NCBI GenBank assembly: GCA_033220425.1
Contig: CM065651.1
Coordinates: 1,612,001 to 1,676,000 of the forward strand
Direction of reading: 5' to 3'
DNA from: Lepraria neglecta
Lineage: Eukaryota; Ascomycota; Lecanoromycetes; Lecanorales; Stereocaulaceae
Length of the DNA: 64,000 bases
This document shows, one piece after another, positions 52,580-64,000 of this stretch (its first letter is position 1; each line of letters begins with the position of its first letter). Both the position numbers and the translations under genes were made by a program. The notes beneath the pieces are model-generated. The model made no database searches, had not been told where the DNA came from, and worked only from the letters and a program-made list of their open reading frames with translations.

Positions 52580-55500
52580 TCATAGCCCCAACTGCCCATT
52601 AGAAACGTAATGACTCCCTCCCGCACAACGGTACCCCGAAGACTGCTTAATCCACTGAAAACCCGCACAGCAAACTCCCATCTGTTGCAATCTAGTCTGC
52701 ACCTGTGCTTCCCGCTTCTGCCTGACCTCCTGCAAGCGAATACGCTCGAGCTCGGCCATTGCTTTCTCACGCGCGATCCGAGCGGCACGTTCTTGCAGAC
52801 GGGCTTCTTCTTGCTTTCGTTTCAGCTCCTGAATCTCTTCCTCGTCCTTGGCTTTTGCTTGTTCTAGCTTCTTCAGAGCCTCGATTCTCTCATTTTCCTG
52901 GACTAATGCTGCTGAAAAGGCTGCTTCCTGGCTTATGATCATCTCTTCAGAGATCTTTGTGTCTGCTTCCGCTGCTCGAATGTCCGCTTGAAGTTGGATC
53001 CAGACCTCATCAGAGACTCCATCGTCTCGCTGGACCCCTGCTTCCTGCAGTGGCGGGGTCGGTGGTGGCAATTCTTCCGTCTCCCTAGGCTGGTCCATAA
53101 TCGTCTTTATCTGGGATGTCGTAGTCTCTTGAGAAAGCAAAGGTGGCAAAGCCTGGGGCGCTTTGGACATGCCTTGAAGGAGGCTCAGGGGCGATTTAGA
53201 CCGAACATTAGCGGCGCGGCCTTTTCTATCATTTAGCATGACTTTGGTGTAATGGAGAACATCTGTGGAGGAGATGGCCAATGCATCTGTGGTTGATGCT
53301 TTCGATCTGAAGACCGAGCCTATCATGGTCTTGGCCAACGTTTCGATGTCTCTAGCGTTTCCCCATGAAGGTAAAGCTGCAAGTAGAGTGAGAAGCTGCA
53401 CCATCTTTTGGTGGATCTCGCTTTGAGTATCTGCCAGTGGTGGTGTTTCAATCTCTTGCTGTTGGATCTTCCGCTCCAGGATTTGCAAACAATGTTGGGG
53501 ACCCATATTCTTGAAGACAATTTGTTCTGGGAAGCGGCTGGATAGACCTGGATTTACAGAGATAAGATTGTCGATGTCCTCGTCGTACCCAGCAAGGATG
53601 ACAACGATTTTATCGATGAAGGTTGGTTTCGTCAGTAGATCCACCAGTTCATTGATAGCTTCAGTTGCAAAGTTACCCTCTGCCAAGCGGTAGGCTTCAT
53701 CAACGAACAAAACTTTGCCGAGGGCCTTTTCAAGTTGGGCACGGGTCTTCGGACCTGTTTGCCCAACATAGGAACCAATGAGATCGGATGCAGAGCACTC
53801 AATGACTTCGACGGCGCTGAGCATGCCGAGATCAAAGAAGACTTGACCCATCTTCCGAGCAGTGGTGGTTTTGCCAGTCCCTGTGAGAAGTCAGTGAGCG
53901 TGAATACCACATAATCAACCTGGCCAGTTAGCATACCAGGTGGACCCTTGAACAGGAAATTGGTAGGTATCAATCCACGAGACTGGCGGCCACGAGCTTT
54001 CATGTTCTGGGCTACCTCCTGATACCCCTGCAATTTGTCCACGATCTTCTCGCAGCCCACTACATCCGAGAACAGTTTCTGCAGGTTGGTGGAGGCATTT
54101 GCTCCTCTTTGGAAGTCCGGGTCGAAGTCTTCTGGATCAAAAGTCACATCGAAAGACTGCTCCGAGGCTGAGGACTGCCTGCTCTGATACCGATTCTTCG
54201 CGAGACTAAGCACGTTTTCGACCTAGAGCGTGTCAGTCCCTAAGAAACGCCAGATTTTCAGTTACCAAGGGCCACTTACTTCTCCAGCATTGCCAAAGTT
54301 CGGTCGATTGCGGCTGCGGCTCAGCACTTCGATGGCTACAGCCTTTGCCTCTTTGGTAGCTTGCAGGTCTTGATGCTTCAATTTCAACTCCAATATCTCT
54401 AGTAGCTCGTCGTCCGTGAAGTCTTCGAAATGGAAAGCATTCTCGATGGCAAATCTAATGGCCTTGGTCAGTAGCTCCCTTGGGCCTGCGGCATCCTTTG
54501 TTCAGGAAGGAATAGAGGTTACCTTCGGGAGAGACCAGGGTTGACATTCTGAAACATCGTCACAATCTGCTCCTTGTATCCGAGGAGGAGTACGCATCTA
54601 TCCTCTCCCGGTACACTTTGCACCTCTGCTACAATGGTATCGATGACTGCTGTCTTGTACGAATCGCTCTGATTTCCGGTTCCTCCTGTGCCAGAGTACA
54701 ACATGTATGCTTCATCGATGATTAGAACCTTGCCAACAGTCGTAGCTAGAATAGCCTTTGTGTTATTTTCTGATTGACCCAAGGCACTACCGATGAAATC
54801 TGCGGGGTTTTTGATGACCACTGTCCAGACCATTAGCCTCAATAGAGCATGGCCATTAGAAGCAAGGGAAGTTACCTTCACCATTACTAAGAAGACCCAG
54901 GTCAACAAGTATCTGGCCGTACAGTTTGGCTACTGATGTTTTTCCTGTGCCAGGAGAACCGAGGAAGACACGATTCAGAGATACCTCAATGGGCTCGTTT
55001 TCATTGAGTTCCCTTCTGTAGTTGACGCTGATACGATCAATCATCCCCTTAATGGATTCCTTGACAGCTTTAAGACCTGTTAGTTCCTGGAGCTTTCCCC
55101 ATGCCATGCTCTTGAGCATGGCTTTGGAAGGGTCTGGTCCGATCAAGTCGTCTTTAGAAAGGTGGAAGTCGTCTGGGTAAAGTCCCTCTCTCCGTTCACG
55201 GCTCAACCGCTCAGCTTGGCATTCGGATATCCTGGAGTATGTGGTCTGTAAGGCTCTAGCGTTGCCAAAACCTGGACGACCTCGGCCTCTACCTAGACGT
55301 CGGACAACGATACGCATGTAGAGACCATCCTTACCACCTTCGATACTCATCTTGCCACCATACTTCTTATTGATTCGATGCTGTAACATCCATAGCAGCT
55401 CATCGTCTTGGTAATCGGTAAATTGCAACTTGTAGGGAACGCGGCTCGAGAGTCCAGGGTTGTGTTCGAAGAATTTCTCCATTTCCTTGTTGTACCCAGC

Positions 55501-58500
55501 CAAGATGAAGACGATCTTGCCGACATTGTTCTCCATTTCAGCCAATAAGAAGTCCAGAACGGTCTTTCCTCCGTAGTTATGTTGCTCGGCAAGCTGGTAT
55601 GCCTCATCTACGAAGAGAGCACCTCCACCTGCGTTGTGAATTCCTTCTATGTGCTTCTTGATTCCAGCTACACCGTCGTTAGCTAGTCGTGAACCGGTAG
55701 TCTCCACGAAAGCATCCCCGGGAAGGACTCCGAGCGACGTTAATATCTTGGCATATAAGCGAGCAACTGTGGTCTTGCCTACAAGTTTCTAAGTCAATGT
55801 GGACATCTCCAGTCACAGGCAGAGCTTACCAGTACCTGGATTTCCCAGGAAAACCACATTCAACCGATCTTCTTTCATGTCGGAGCCCTGCCGCACGCTG
55901 AGATCAATCTTAGCCTTGATTCTCAGAACCTGCAATTTGACTTCCTCCAGTCCAATCATCTCCATTAAGTAATCGATAGTATCATTGGAAACATTTTCCA
56001 TTCGCTTCTGATGCTCCCATATTTCCCTGGCATTGGACTCCTGCCGACGCTTGCCTTTGGTGGCTGGTTTTTCGTTGGATCCAGATGGTTCTTTACCTGT
56101 ACTCGATGTCGATAACTGTGATTTACCGGTTAATGGACTAGATTCGACCGGAGTTGCGCTAATAGTAGCACTCTTGGGTTGCGGATTGTTCTTGGACATT
56201 CGATCAGTCAAAGCTTTAGCATTTGCTAAGTCTTGTTCCTTTTGCTGAACGGCCTGAGCTCTTTCCTTAGACACTGGGCATCCTTTACCCTTTGTCTTTC
56301 GTCCTCTAACAAAGCGTCGATCTTGGCTATCTGTCTCAAATGCTCCTGTTCTTCTCGATCGCGCTTCTCTTGGAGCTCCAAGGCCTTCTGCATCTCTTTT
56401 TGAATCCTTCGGGCATCTGCTTCGCATTTGGAACAGGATTTAGGTGGAGGCTTGTGGCATTTCCAAGACCTCGCATGCCCGTTTGGACATTTATCCCGCA
56501 TCACGTGTTCACAGGGGACTTTTGAATGATCGTGCAGTTGGTGACATTTTTGCGGGCATAGGTGAAGACCACAATTGAGCATGGTCGTACTACACTAGCA
56601 GTTAAAGCAAGTTTGTACTCCAAAGAAGTAGGACTTTCTTACCAAGGCTCACTGCAACCGCCATCAAGACATTCGACTTCAAAGTCAATGACTTCACGTA
56701 ATATGGACGTTCTCTTAGGGTGCCTTTCGCACTTGACGGGCAATCCATCATAAATATGGCCCTCGCGCTTGAGAAGGTCGAATAGCTGGATCCATATCTC
56801 CTTGCCCTTGCGGGCATTGGCGAAAGTCTCAATATTGCCTAGCATTATAAGACCGTCGCGAGCTCGAGACAGGAGGACGTTTAGACGCTGTGGGGACGCC
56901 ATGAAACCGATATCGCCAGCAGTGTTGCTTCTGGTCAATGACGCGACAACAATCTAGACGAAGATGAGGATCTTGGTACACATGGCGATGAAAAAGATAT
57001 AGGTACTTACATCACTTTCCTCGCCCTGGTAATTATCTATAGAACAGAAAGTAAGATGTTAGCGCTTCTATTCTGCGTCAATCTAAGAGGATTTGGGGCG
57101 GCACTGATGGATATCCGATGGTAAACATCAACGAACAGGTCACTCACCAATAGTCGCGAGGCGGATCTTCCGCTGGGACACCTTCGCACTTGCAGCCGGC
57201 AATAGACCGGCACGAACCAAATCAAATGAGTCAAGGTCGTTAAGAACCGGATCGTTGTCTTTGCTGAGCGCAGTTCGAAGGAGCTGCAATTGTCCTAAGT
57301 AGGGGGTTAATATGATAATCTTCTCCGTCCCATAACCTTGTTGCGCCAGGTAGCGGACGCATTTCAAGACCATGTCGACTTCGTACTGGTTTTGTTTGGA
57401 TGAAACAGAACTCATGTCTTTCCAATCGGCCATTTCTTTAGCTTCAATTTCTCGATGGTTGTGTGATACGAATATGACGTTGTCCTGCAAGCCTCGAATG
57501 TCAGGACGTCCTTGAGTCTTGGGTGCATCCTTCAGATCGGGATATGTTAACGCTCGGACGAGGGAAGATATCTCCGGGCGCATGCGATACTGCTGAGATA
57601 ATATCTGGTGGGGGAATCCTTTCAATACCAGTCGCTCAAACAGCGACATGTTTAGATCGTAGCCTTCGCCTTTCTCTACACTCAACTTGTAGTCAACTTT
57701 AGGACGCAACTGCTTGTGGTCACCGATGAGCACTAGTTGCTGAGTCCCGGACGCGAGTGCCGTAAGGATATGGCTTTCAAGGATCTCGCCCGCCTCCTCA
57801 ACTAAGAGGACATCCCGAGATGCTGCTTGTAGCTCCTGAGCGTACTTTGCTGCTGCCGTTGTCGTGCATGCGACCACACGCCTTGATCCTATGATGGAAG
57901 CATGCTTTGTCTTGAGCATTCGGTCAAGCTCGCCGTGGGCAGCATTGTACTTTTCTGCAATGTCACACAGCTCGGACACTTGTTCGTTGAGTATGTCATG
58001 CTTCCATGTCGACAACGAAGCTTGCCGGGTGGGCATAGCCATCTGCCATACATGCTGACAAGTCTCGGAAACTTGATCACCAAAAATCCCAGCGTTCTCG
58101 CCCCTAGACCAGCGGTCGAGCAAGTAGAATTCATTGACTGCCCTGCCACGCCGTCCGACTCGCACGGACCCATCTTCTGCTTTTGGCACAGTGAATGCCT
58201 CGTAGAACTCTGCCTCTTCGGGAGAGAATTCCAGGTACTCCATCAGATCTGTTTGTCGCGCGTTCGCGGACTTGTACCTAGCGAAAGAGGCATGCAAGCG
58301 GGATGCTAGTGCGTCCCTCTCTGCTCTCAGCTCATCAAGGGTCTTGTAAAAGGATTTGGACTGCCGGGTGCTGGCTACTTGGTCGTAAAGGGCCATGCAT
58401 TTTGTCCGTGCTGTCGACTGCCCTCCCAAGCGTACCATTTGATCCGACGGGATGCCAATGTCCAGCAAGTCCTCAAGAAATTGGTCAAGAGCATGATTCT

Positions 58501-60128
58501 TGAAACACACAACAAAAATGACTTTCTCTGTAAAATGGTAGATGGCTTTAGCGATAAGTGCTCCGATGAAAGATTTGCCGGTCCCTGTAAACCAATTAGA
58601 CATCGTCAAGTCTGGGCCACAGTCCCTTCTTACCAGGTGGTCCTTGAATCAAGCTCACTTTTTGCTTCAGGCCGCTCAGCAGAGACGCCCTCTGTGAATC
58701 GTCGAGCCTTATCGACTTCGTTGAATCAAAGATGCTGCTCAGATCTTGGGTGGGTTTCCGCTCAATCTTTTCAATTAATGCCATTGGTGCATATGACGGC
58801 AGACTCATTGGGCTGTCGGATTTCCAAAACAAGAGCTCGTCGACAAGAGGCATATTCCGTAGCTCCTGGAGCCCCTTCAACACAGGCTCGAAGGCAAAGA
58901 CCGCAGTGTCTATCTGTACCAATTTTATGCGTTTTGCCGTTTTTAGCCTTAGTAGTGCTTTAGAGGTGTTTGCTTTACCCGTGAATTGTAGTGTCACCAC
59001 CGGAAGCTTCTGAGCCAAGTCATCAACTTCTCGACGAATGGTTGGGAATGAGACGATCTCTCCGTCTAAGATGAGGCATGCTAGCGACTGGTGCTTAAAG
59101 ATGTTGCGATTCTGAATGAGCAAGTCTCGACGCTCTTTCGGCCCTTTCGGCTTCACATTAGCAAGCTGCGGAAGGTCCGATGTGCACTGAAGTCGTAGCC
59201 CCCAAAGCAAAGGTTTCTGATGATCCCCACATGCAACATCTAGGAGCGTAAATCCATCTACGACAATTCCCCTGTGGCGCCCTTTCCGTTTCCCGAAAAC
59301 TATCTGGAGTTCTTCGCGCAGTTCTGATAACATGTCTTCACGGAGGAGACGGAATTGATTGTCTAAGTGATGGCCTAACCGTTTCTCTTCGTTACCCGGC
59401 GAATCTATCGACCGAGCAACACGGAGAAAGGGTTGTTCTTCGGAGAGAAGTTCATCAGCAGTCGGATGAATAGCGATCTCTCTAAAGTCCACGAAGTCGT
59501 TATCATGCCGTCCTCCAGGACCACATTCACTGGCTTCCTCGCCATCTGAATAGAAAGCTGATACGATGTGCTTAATCTTTTGGCCAATGGTTCGTAGCTC
59601 ATATGACGTAGAACTGAGGAATGAAGTTTGAATCGAAGCTTCCTGAGCAATGGGTAGATACGGCGCTCCGCCTTCGCTTGGGAGGCATAGTAACTCACTG
59701 AGTAGGAATCCAAAACACTGCTGGGCTTCTGTGTTTAGTAAGCCATTGCGGAAAGACAACAAGAATGGATTCCAAAAGAATGGTGGCTCCACTACGTGTA
59801 GGATGACCCGATGCAAGAAATTTCCACCATGTATAATTTTCAAGGATGGACACTGGACGTATTGGAGCAAAGCAGTTGCCGGTCCATTTTGAAAAGAAGC
59901 TGAGGCGTTGAATCGCAGACAGGTCTGTATGGACGACAATCCTGCTTGGCTTGAGATGATTTTCTCGATGCATGTAGGAGCGTCCGGCTGATCACAGAGA
60001 GCTTCTATAAAGAGGTCGCCATTTTTGGGCGTCTTTAGTGACTGAGCTCCACTAATGATAGCGTTGAAGAACTTGGCAAGTTTTGTGACTCTGCTAGGAT
60101 CGGTGGACGAGGCCGATGGAGTGGTCAT
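52580..60128 (-). CDS. SF1 helicase / NF-X1 segment / three CbbX-type AAA+ domains
   Basis: Ten exons: 58634-60128, 57148-58584, 57011-57036, 56643-56953, 55830-56589, 54876-55778, 54523-54820, 54280-54454, 53937-54222 and 52580-53880; about 2320 residues. All GT-AG junctions keep frame. The helicase is UPF1/ZNFX1-like: GPPGTGKS rebuilt across intron 1 (residue ~500), LLVEEAGEI, IGDHKQLRPKV, QYRMRPEI, DNYQGEESDIVVASLTRSN and RLNVLLSRARDGL. Next come a Cys/His-rich segment (LNCGLHLCPQKCHQLHDH), a coiled coil, and three AAA+ modules with GNPGTGKTT, GSPGTGKTS and GPPGTGKTT P-loops, DEAYQL, DEAYML and DEAYRL Walker B, and NPGLS(S)R Arg fingers. The end is a long coiled coil and a small Cys-containing tail. 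Within exon 5 (about 56266-56288) the frame changes. ZNFX1 relatives act in RNA-based silencing and immunity; the role here is inferred only. Confidence 0.88.
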
Positions 60129-60770
60129 TACTAAGCTTGCGTATTCGCCACTCAGTTTGGGATGTTGAAATGAGGAAATAGAAAGGAAATAAGTTTATGA
60201 GAGATCGCGATTGATGGATGGGTTGGTGTCTAAATACGATGGTGTGAAGGAAGAAGCAGAATCTTGAGGGCTGAGCGAGAGACCCAGCCCCAACGGAAAC
60301 AAAGCCCGTGAATCGGGAGGTGCTGTGACACTGCAGGAAGGCAAGAAATCCAGCATTGTGGGACCAATCATATATGATAGGAAGCAAACGTCATGCGTTA
60401 TCAGTGGGAATACCAGTCAAAGGCTGGCCAATAAAGTATTGCCGTCTCCCTTGACAGTGGGGAATATTGCCGCAGAGATAGGCCTGCGCTTTTTACAAAG
60501 CCACGACATGAGGCAATAATTCTGACCTTCTGAATTGTGGACCATCAGAGCCTCTGAGAGCTGTCCTGCCTTTGCGTGCTCTCATGTAATAATATTTAAG
60601 AAGACGCGTCGTCGTGCCGGCGGCTTGCTTGGAATTGGATTTAGCACTAACTCCATTAGCTCGTCATGTGAAAAATGGAATGCACGGGAGCGGCCCGGAG
60701 ATCTTCTACTAATTAGGCGTAAAACCGATTATTTACTACCCTGTTCTTTTACCATCGCCCTCTATAATGT
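60129..60770. other. Intergenic, 5' region of helicase gene
   Basis: No gene supported. Becomes AT-rich with many stops toward 60600-60770, grading into transposon debris. Confidence 0.45.
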
Positions 60771-60966
60771 CCCTAAGTCTTTGGGGTATACCATGGACCT
60801 GCTTATTGATAAATAGGACAGTAATAGCCTCCCAGCCCTCCCGTAGAAGCTCTTTCAGGGACTCTTTATCCCAATAGGGTGGTTTTTAGGCGTACTACTT
60901 AGGCGCCTGCCAGTAGTTCTCAATAGGGGCCAAGTCGGGGGACTCAGCGCAGTTGAAATAGGGGCC
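60771..60966 (-). mobile_element. Tc1/mariner-type DDE transposase fragment
   Basis: Minus-strand reading: YFNCAESPDLAPIENYWQAP, K, stop, YA, stop, KPPYWDKESLKELLREGWEA, then VLFINKQVHGIPQRL. SPDLxPIENxW is the third catalytic (D/E) block of Tc1/mariner and related DDE_3 transposases, and the rest is the usual C-terminal helix. Only this end survives. Both stops (TAG, TAA) stand where Gln/Lys codons would be expected, consistent with C-to-T damage such as RIP. Dead copy. Confidence 0.7.
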
Positions 60967-61663
60967 GGATACGCATAGAACCCCCCAGGACATAGACCCC
61001 CCCCAATACGGTTACCATTCTACAACGCCTTGGTCAATAGGCTTCAAACTCATTTCTCTGCGGGTTCTAATGGTGTTTGGAGAGCCTGTGAGTTCTGGAA
61101 TAGTAGCGCTTGGTGGTGATGGCGTGAGACCTCGCCGTCGCCCGAGCTTTCCTCTCTACCCACTCCACCGACTTTTTGGCGGAAATATAATACGGCGAAA
61201 GCGGAGGACCTGAATAGCACCGAGCTCGCTCAGATCTTTAGTGTATTTACAGCTAAAATTGGAGCGTATCTGGTGTTTACAAGGTCGTTGTGTTTCGTGC
61301 GATCCGATTTTTTATAGAATCGCAATAAAACGTCTATTTAACACGTCTGCAGCTATGATGACGTAGTATACTATATCTTCCCTCTATAAGCCCTCCTTCT
61401 TGGCCCTTTATAGTCTCTGTATAGTGCTGCTATCGCTAATAAGATGCGGAGAAGCATGCGCATGCTGGTTAGTCTACGGTAGTAATACTACGCCGGCGGG
61501 GCTACCCAGTACGGCAAATATGATAGTGACAGTGAGGTTGATATCGCTATTTAGTATGGATGACAGCGAGGTCTTATTCGTTGAGATCTAGGGGGGTCTA
61601 TGTCCTGGGGGGGTCTATGTCCTGGGGGGTCTATGTCCTGGGGGTTCTATGCGTATCCGCCCC
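60961..61663. mobile_element. Inverted-repeat element with G/C-rich ends
   Basis: The left end (60961-61004) reads ATACGCATAGAACCCCCCAG then GACATAGACCCCCCCC. The right end (61590-61663) is its reverse complement, with the unit GGGGGTCTATGTCCTG present about three times in tandem. Roughly 590 bp of AT/TA-rich sequence without an open frame lie between. This looks like a non-autonomous or RIP-mutated DNA transposon, set beside and slightly overlapping the transposase fragment. No clear target duplication could be defined. Confidence 0.6.
61590..61658. repeat. Tandem G-rich triplicated unit in right terminal repeat
   Basis: Three head-to-tail copies of a 17-18-nt unit with the core GGTCTATGTCCTGGGGG; the left end of the element has only one copy. 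Confidence 0.7.
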
Positions 61664-61857
61664 CTTTTTCAATTAGAACTAGCAGTTCGCAATGCTCCCG
61701 GCTCTGCCTTCGGGCTCCATTTGCCTGGGCAGTGTCCAAACATTCTCTGTATTCTCTTTGGTGATGGCAAGTCCGTGTTGTATCGAGTCGAGTACTCTGC
61801 AAGGCCAAATCAGCATTGGATGCTTGGAGTGGGCGCCCTAGGTGGTCGATAACATCG

Positions 61858-64000
61858 ATGGAACAAAGTACTCGCTTAGCTGCCGACTCATTGGCGTTCA
61901 AAGATGTCACGGTGCATTACAACGACGCCAAAGATCGAGCCTCTCAAGACGATGAGATGCAAGATACGAATAGGACGAAGGAGATCCAGTTTAAAGCTTC
62001 TCACACCGTTCTAATATTCTTCTTCCTGTGGATATTGTATGTTTCACCCCAGTAAGCTTGGGGCCCTTGCTGACCTGTCTAGTCTGCTTCATGCAATTGG
62101 CATATACTTCTTTACCAAAGGCTTCCTCCTCACTCGCCTAGTTCTTGACCACAAATCCAACTGCGGTTCTCCACCAATTGAGCTTGGACAACCAAGCCCC
62201 GCGTCGTTTGCAGATGGATGCTGGCATCCAAAGACCTTCGACAAAGCTGTGATAGTAATAATAGATGCTCTACGCTACGACTTCACCGTTCCCTTCTCCG
62301 GCGAGCCACACCACTTCCACAATGCCCTTACAGTGCTCGACGAGACATCGAGACAAACTCCTGAAAAGGCCTTCCTCCTACCGTTCATAGCCGATCCTCC
62401 AACGACCACACTTCAAAGATTAAAGGGCCTCACAACCGGGACCCTGCCTACGTTCATCGATGCAGGGTCGAACTTTGCCGGAACGGCAATTGAGGAGGAT
62501 AATCTGGTGGCACAGCTGCGAGATGCAGGCAAGACATTGGTACACTTGGGAGATGATACGTGGCACTCGCTGTTCCCTGGATACTTCGATGCCAACCTTA
62601 CGCACGCATACGATTCGTTCAATGTCTGGGACTTGCACACGGTTGACAACGGCGTGACAGAGCACTTGTTACCTCTTTTGAAGCCAGAAAACTCGAGCAA
62701 ATGGGATATCATATTCGGTCACTATCTGGGTGTTGATCATGCCGGTCATCGCTACGGTCCAGACCACTCGGCCACCAATGCCAAGTTGCGCGAAATGGAC
62801 AGTGTTCTGCGAAAGGTCATTGCTTCGCTGGATGAGAAGACTCTGCTAGTGGTAATGGGCGATCACGGTATGGATGTCAAGGGAGATCATGGTGGAGAAT
62901 CAGATGACGAGATTGAAGCTGCGCTGTGGATGTACTCCAACAAGGGCGTCTTCGGCAGAGGTCATAATGGTTTTATGGAGCCACCTGCAACGGCTAAAGA
63001 GCGTCCTGTGGGCCAGATCGATCTTGTCCCAACACTGTCGCTACTTCTGGGCATGCCAATACCTTTCAACAATCTGGGGGCTCCCATAGCAGAAACTTTC
63101 GTAGGTCCCGGTGAACCTGATTGGCAAAATCTGGCGACGGTAAACGCTCTAGCAGCAGCGCAGATCAGCAACTATCAGCATGAATATTCTCAAGCTCGAG
63201 GATTGAACGAGGATGTATTTTCTCTCCCGCAAGCCTTCTGGAAGGACGGACTACAATCTTGGCGAGAGGCACTGAAGTCTGGTCGGCACAGTGATCGCTT
63301 CAGGCCTGCATTCGAATCATTCGCAAAGCATCAGCAAGAGACGTTGAAAATATGTCGGAGTCTTTGGGCCAGATTCGATATTCCCAGCATGCTCGAAGGC
63401 ATTATGATCCTGATCTGTGCTGTAGCAATCTTGGGAACCTATGCCAGGTCTTTTAGACCAATTGCCTTAGAATTGATACCTGTCTACTTGGTACACATGA
63501 CAATGTTCGGCACTATTAGCGCTGCACTTTGTTCGGCCATTACACTGGTCGTTTTCCGTGGCGGGCTCGTGAACGCCGCTTTGCTAGGCCTTGCAGCTGG
63601 CGGTATCTCAGGATTTACCTACGCTTCGGCCAACCTACCACAGAGCTTCACACTACCGTTTCCACGGTCCCTCTGGGGCTGGCTTGCGGTTGTGCTCACG
63701 TTGAGCCAATCGATTGGGTTTGCCTCGAACTCTTACACCATCTGGGAGGACGAGATCTTACTCTGCTTTCTCAGCACCTTCACCTTGATCGCCTTTGCTT
63801 CTTCGATGCGCCAAGAGTTCTTTATCGAGCGTATTCTGGGTATATTCCAAGCTGGGATCTTCTTGGTCCTCACTCGCCTGGCCTCGCTTTCTCGCCTATG
63901 CCGCGAAGAGCAAATGCCTTACTGCAGATCTACATACTATGCCTCGTCAACATCCTCGACTTCCGCTCCATGGCAGTTGCTCATCCCCATTGTCTCAGCA
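61858..64000 (+). CDS. GPI13: GPI ethanolamine phosphate transferase 3 (PIG-O/Gpi13), 3' end cut by window
   Basis: Exon 1 is 61858-62051 and exon 2 runs from 62083 to the window edge (intron 62052-62082 starts GTAAGC; at 31 nt it is unusually short, so a slightly different junction is possible). The N-terminal membrane span (HTVLIFFFLWILY...LLHAIGIYFF) is followed by TKGFLLTRLVL, then the alkaline-phosphatase-like catalytic domain: VIIDALRYDF (metal-binding Asp), FGHYLGVDHAGHRYGP and VVMGDHGMDVKGDHGG. From about residue 510 several membrane spans follow. Gpi13 adds ethanolamine phosphate to the third mannose of GPI anchors in the ER, the site later linked to proteins. The start lies only about 195 bp from the inverted-repeat element. 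Confidence 0.92.

Noticed and set aside
61647-61910. Minus-strand frame next to the inverted-repeat element
   Set aside because: I tested it as the missing upstream part of the transposase. It does not contain a DDE block and overlaps the GPI13 start.

Overview
The window is filamentous-ascomycete (Pezizomycotina) nuclear DNA. Genes carry one to nine short GT-AG introns, mostly 47-102 nt. There are no operons, and conserved eukaryotic single-copy genes are present: TRAPPII Trs120, the DHR1 helicase, CDC123, CWC21, PET100, TACO1, LAA1/HEATR5 and GPI13. The class cannot be fixed from this sequence alone. No tRNA, rRNA or CRISPR was seen.

Layout. 1-4.3 kb: a 5'-cut gene of unknown function, a secreted lactonase/3-carboxymuconate-cyclase-like gene with one frame break, and a GFA-family zinc protein. 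4.3-15 kb: two long genes on opposite strands, a DUF3684/sacsin-like GHKL ATPase that ends in an HExxH motif, and Trs120. 16-27 kb: an F-box-like gene followed by a compact housekeeping block (proteasome chaperone PAC3, DHR1, CDC123, CWC21, peroxisomal enoyl-CoA isomerase, PET100). 27.1-34.2 kb: a decaying accessory block holding a Cys-rich membrane protein with its broken sister, a broken secreted protein, a frameshifted ankyrin gene and a dead amidase. 34.5-43.8 kb: a second housekeeping block (TACO1, LAA1, a DUF1640 mitochondrial protein). 43.9-52 kb: a second decaying block with a STAND/NLR remnant lacking its NACHT, an effector-like small secreted protein, and a minus-strand array of five related small secreted proteins of which only one is intact. 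52.6-60.1 kb: one giant ten-exon minus-strand gene coding for an SF1 helicase, an NF-X1-type Cys-rich segment and three consecutive CbbX/SpoVK-type AAA+ domains (about 2320 residues). 60.1-61.7 kb: transposase debris and an inverted-repeat element. 61.86 kb to the end: GPI13, cut by the window edge.

How the genes relate. The housekeeping genes are functionally unrelated neighbours, arranged as divergent pairs on short shared promoters (TACO1/LAA1 137 bp, CDC123/CWC21 253 bp) or as convergent pairs. Mitochondrial respiratory-chain biogenesis appears twice (PET100 and TACO1), and trafficking twice (Trs120 and LAA1). The most notable items are the helicase-triple-AAA fusion, the five-member secreted-protein array whose members all end in the same tiny last exon, and the DUF3684 protein. 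Several one-base frame breaks lie in or near homopolymers, including one in the otherwise conserved DHR1, so assembly error has to be weighed against true gene decay.
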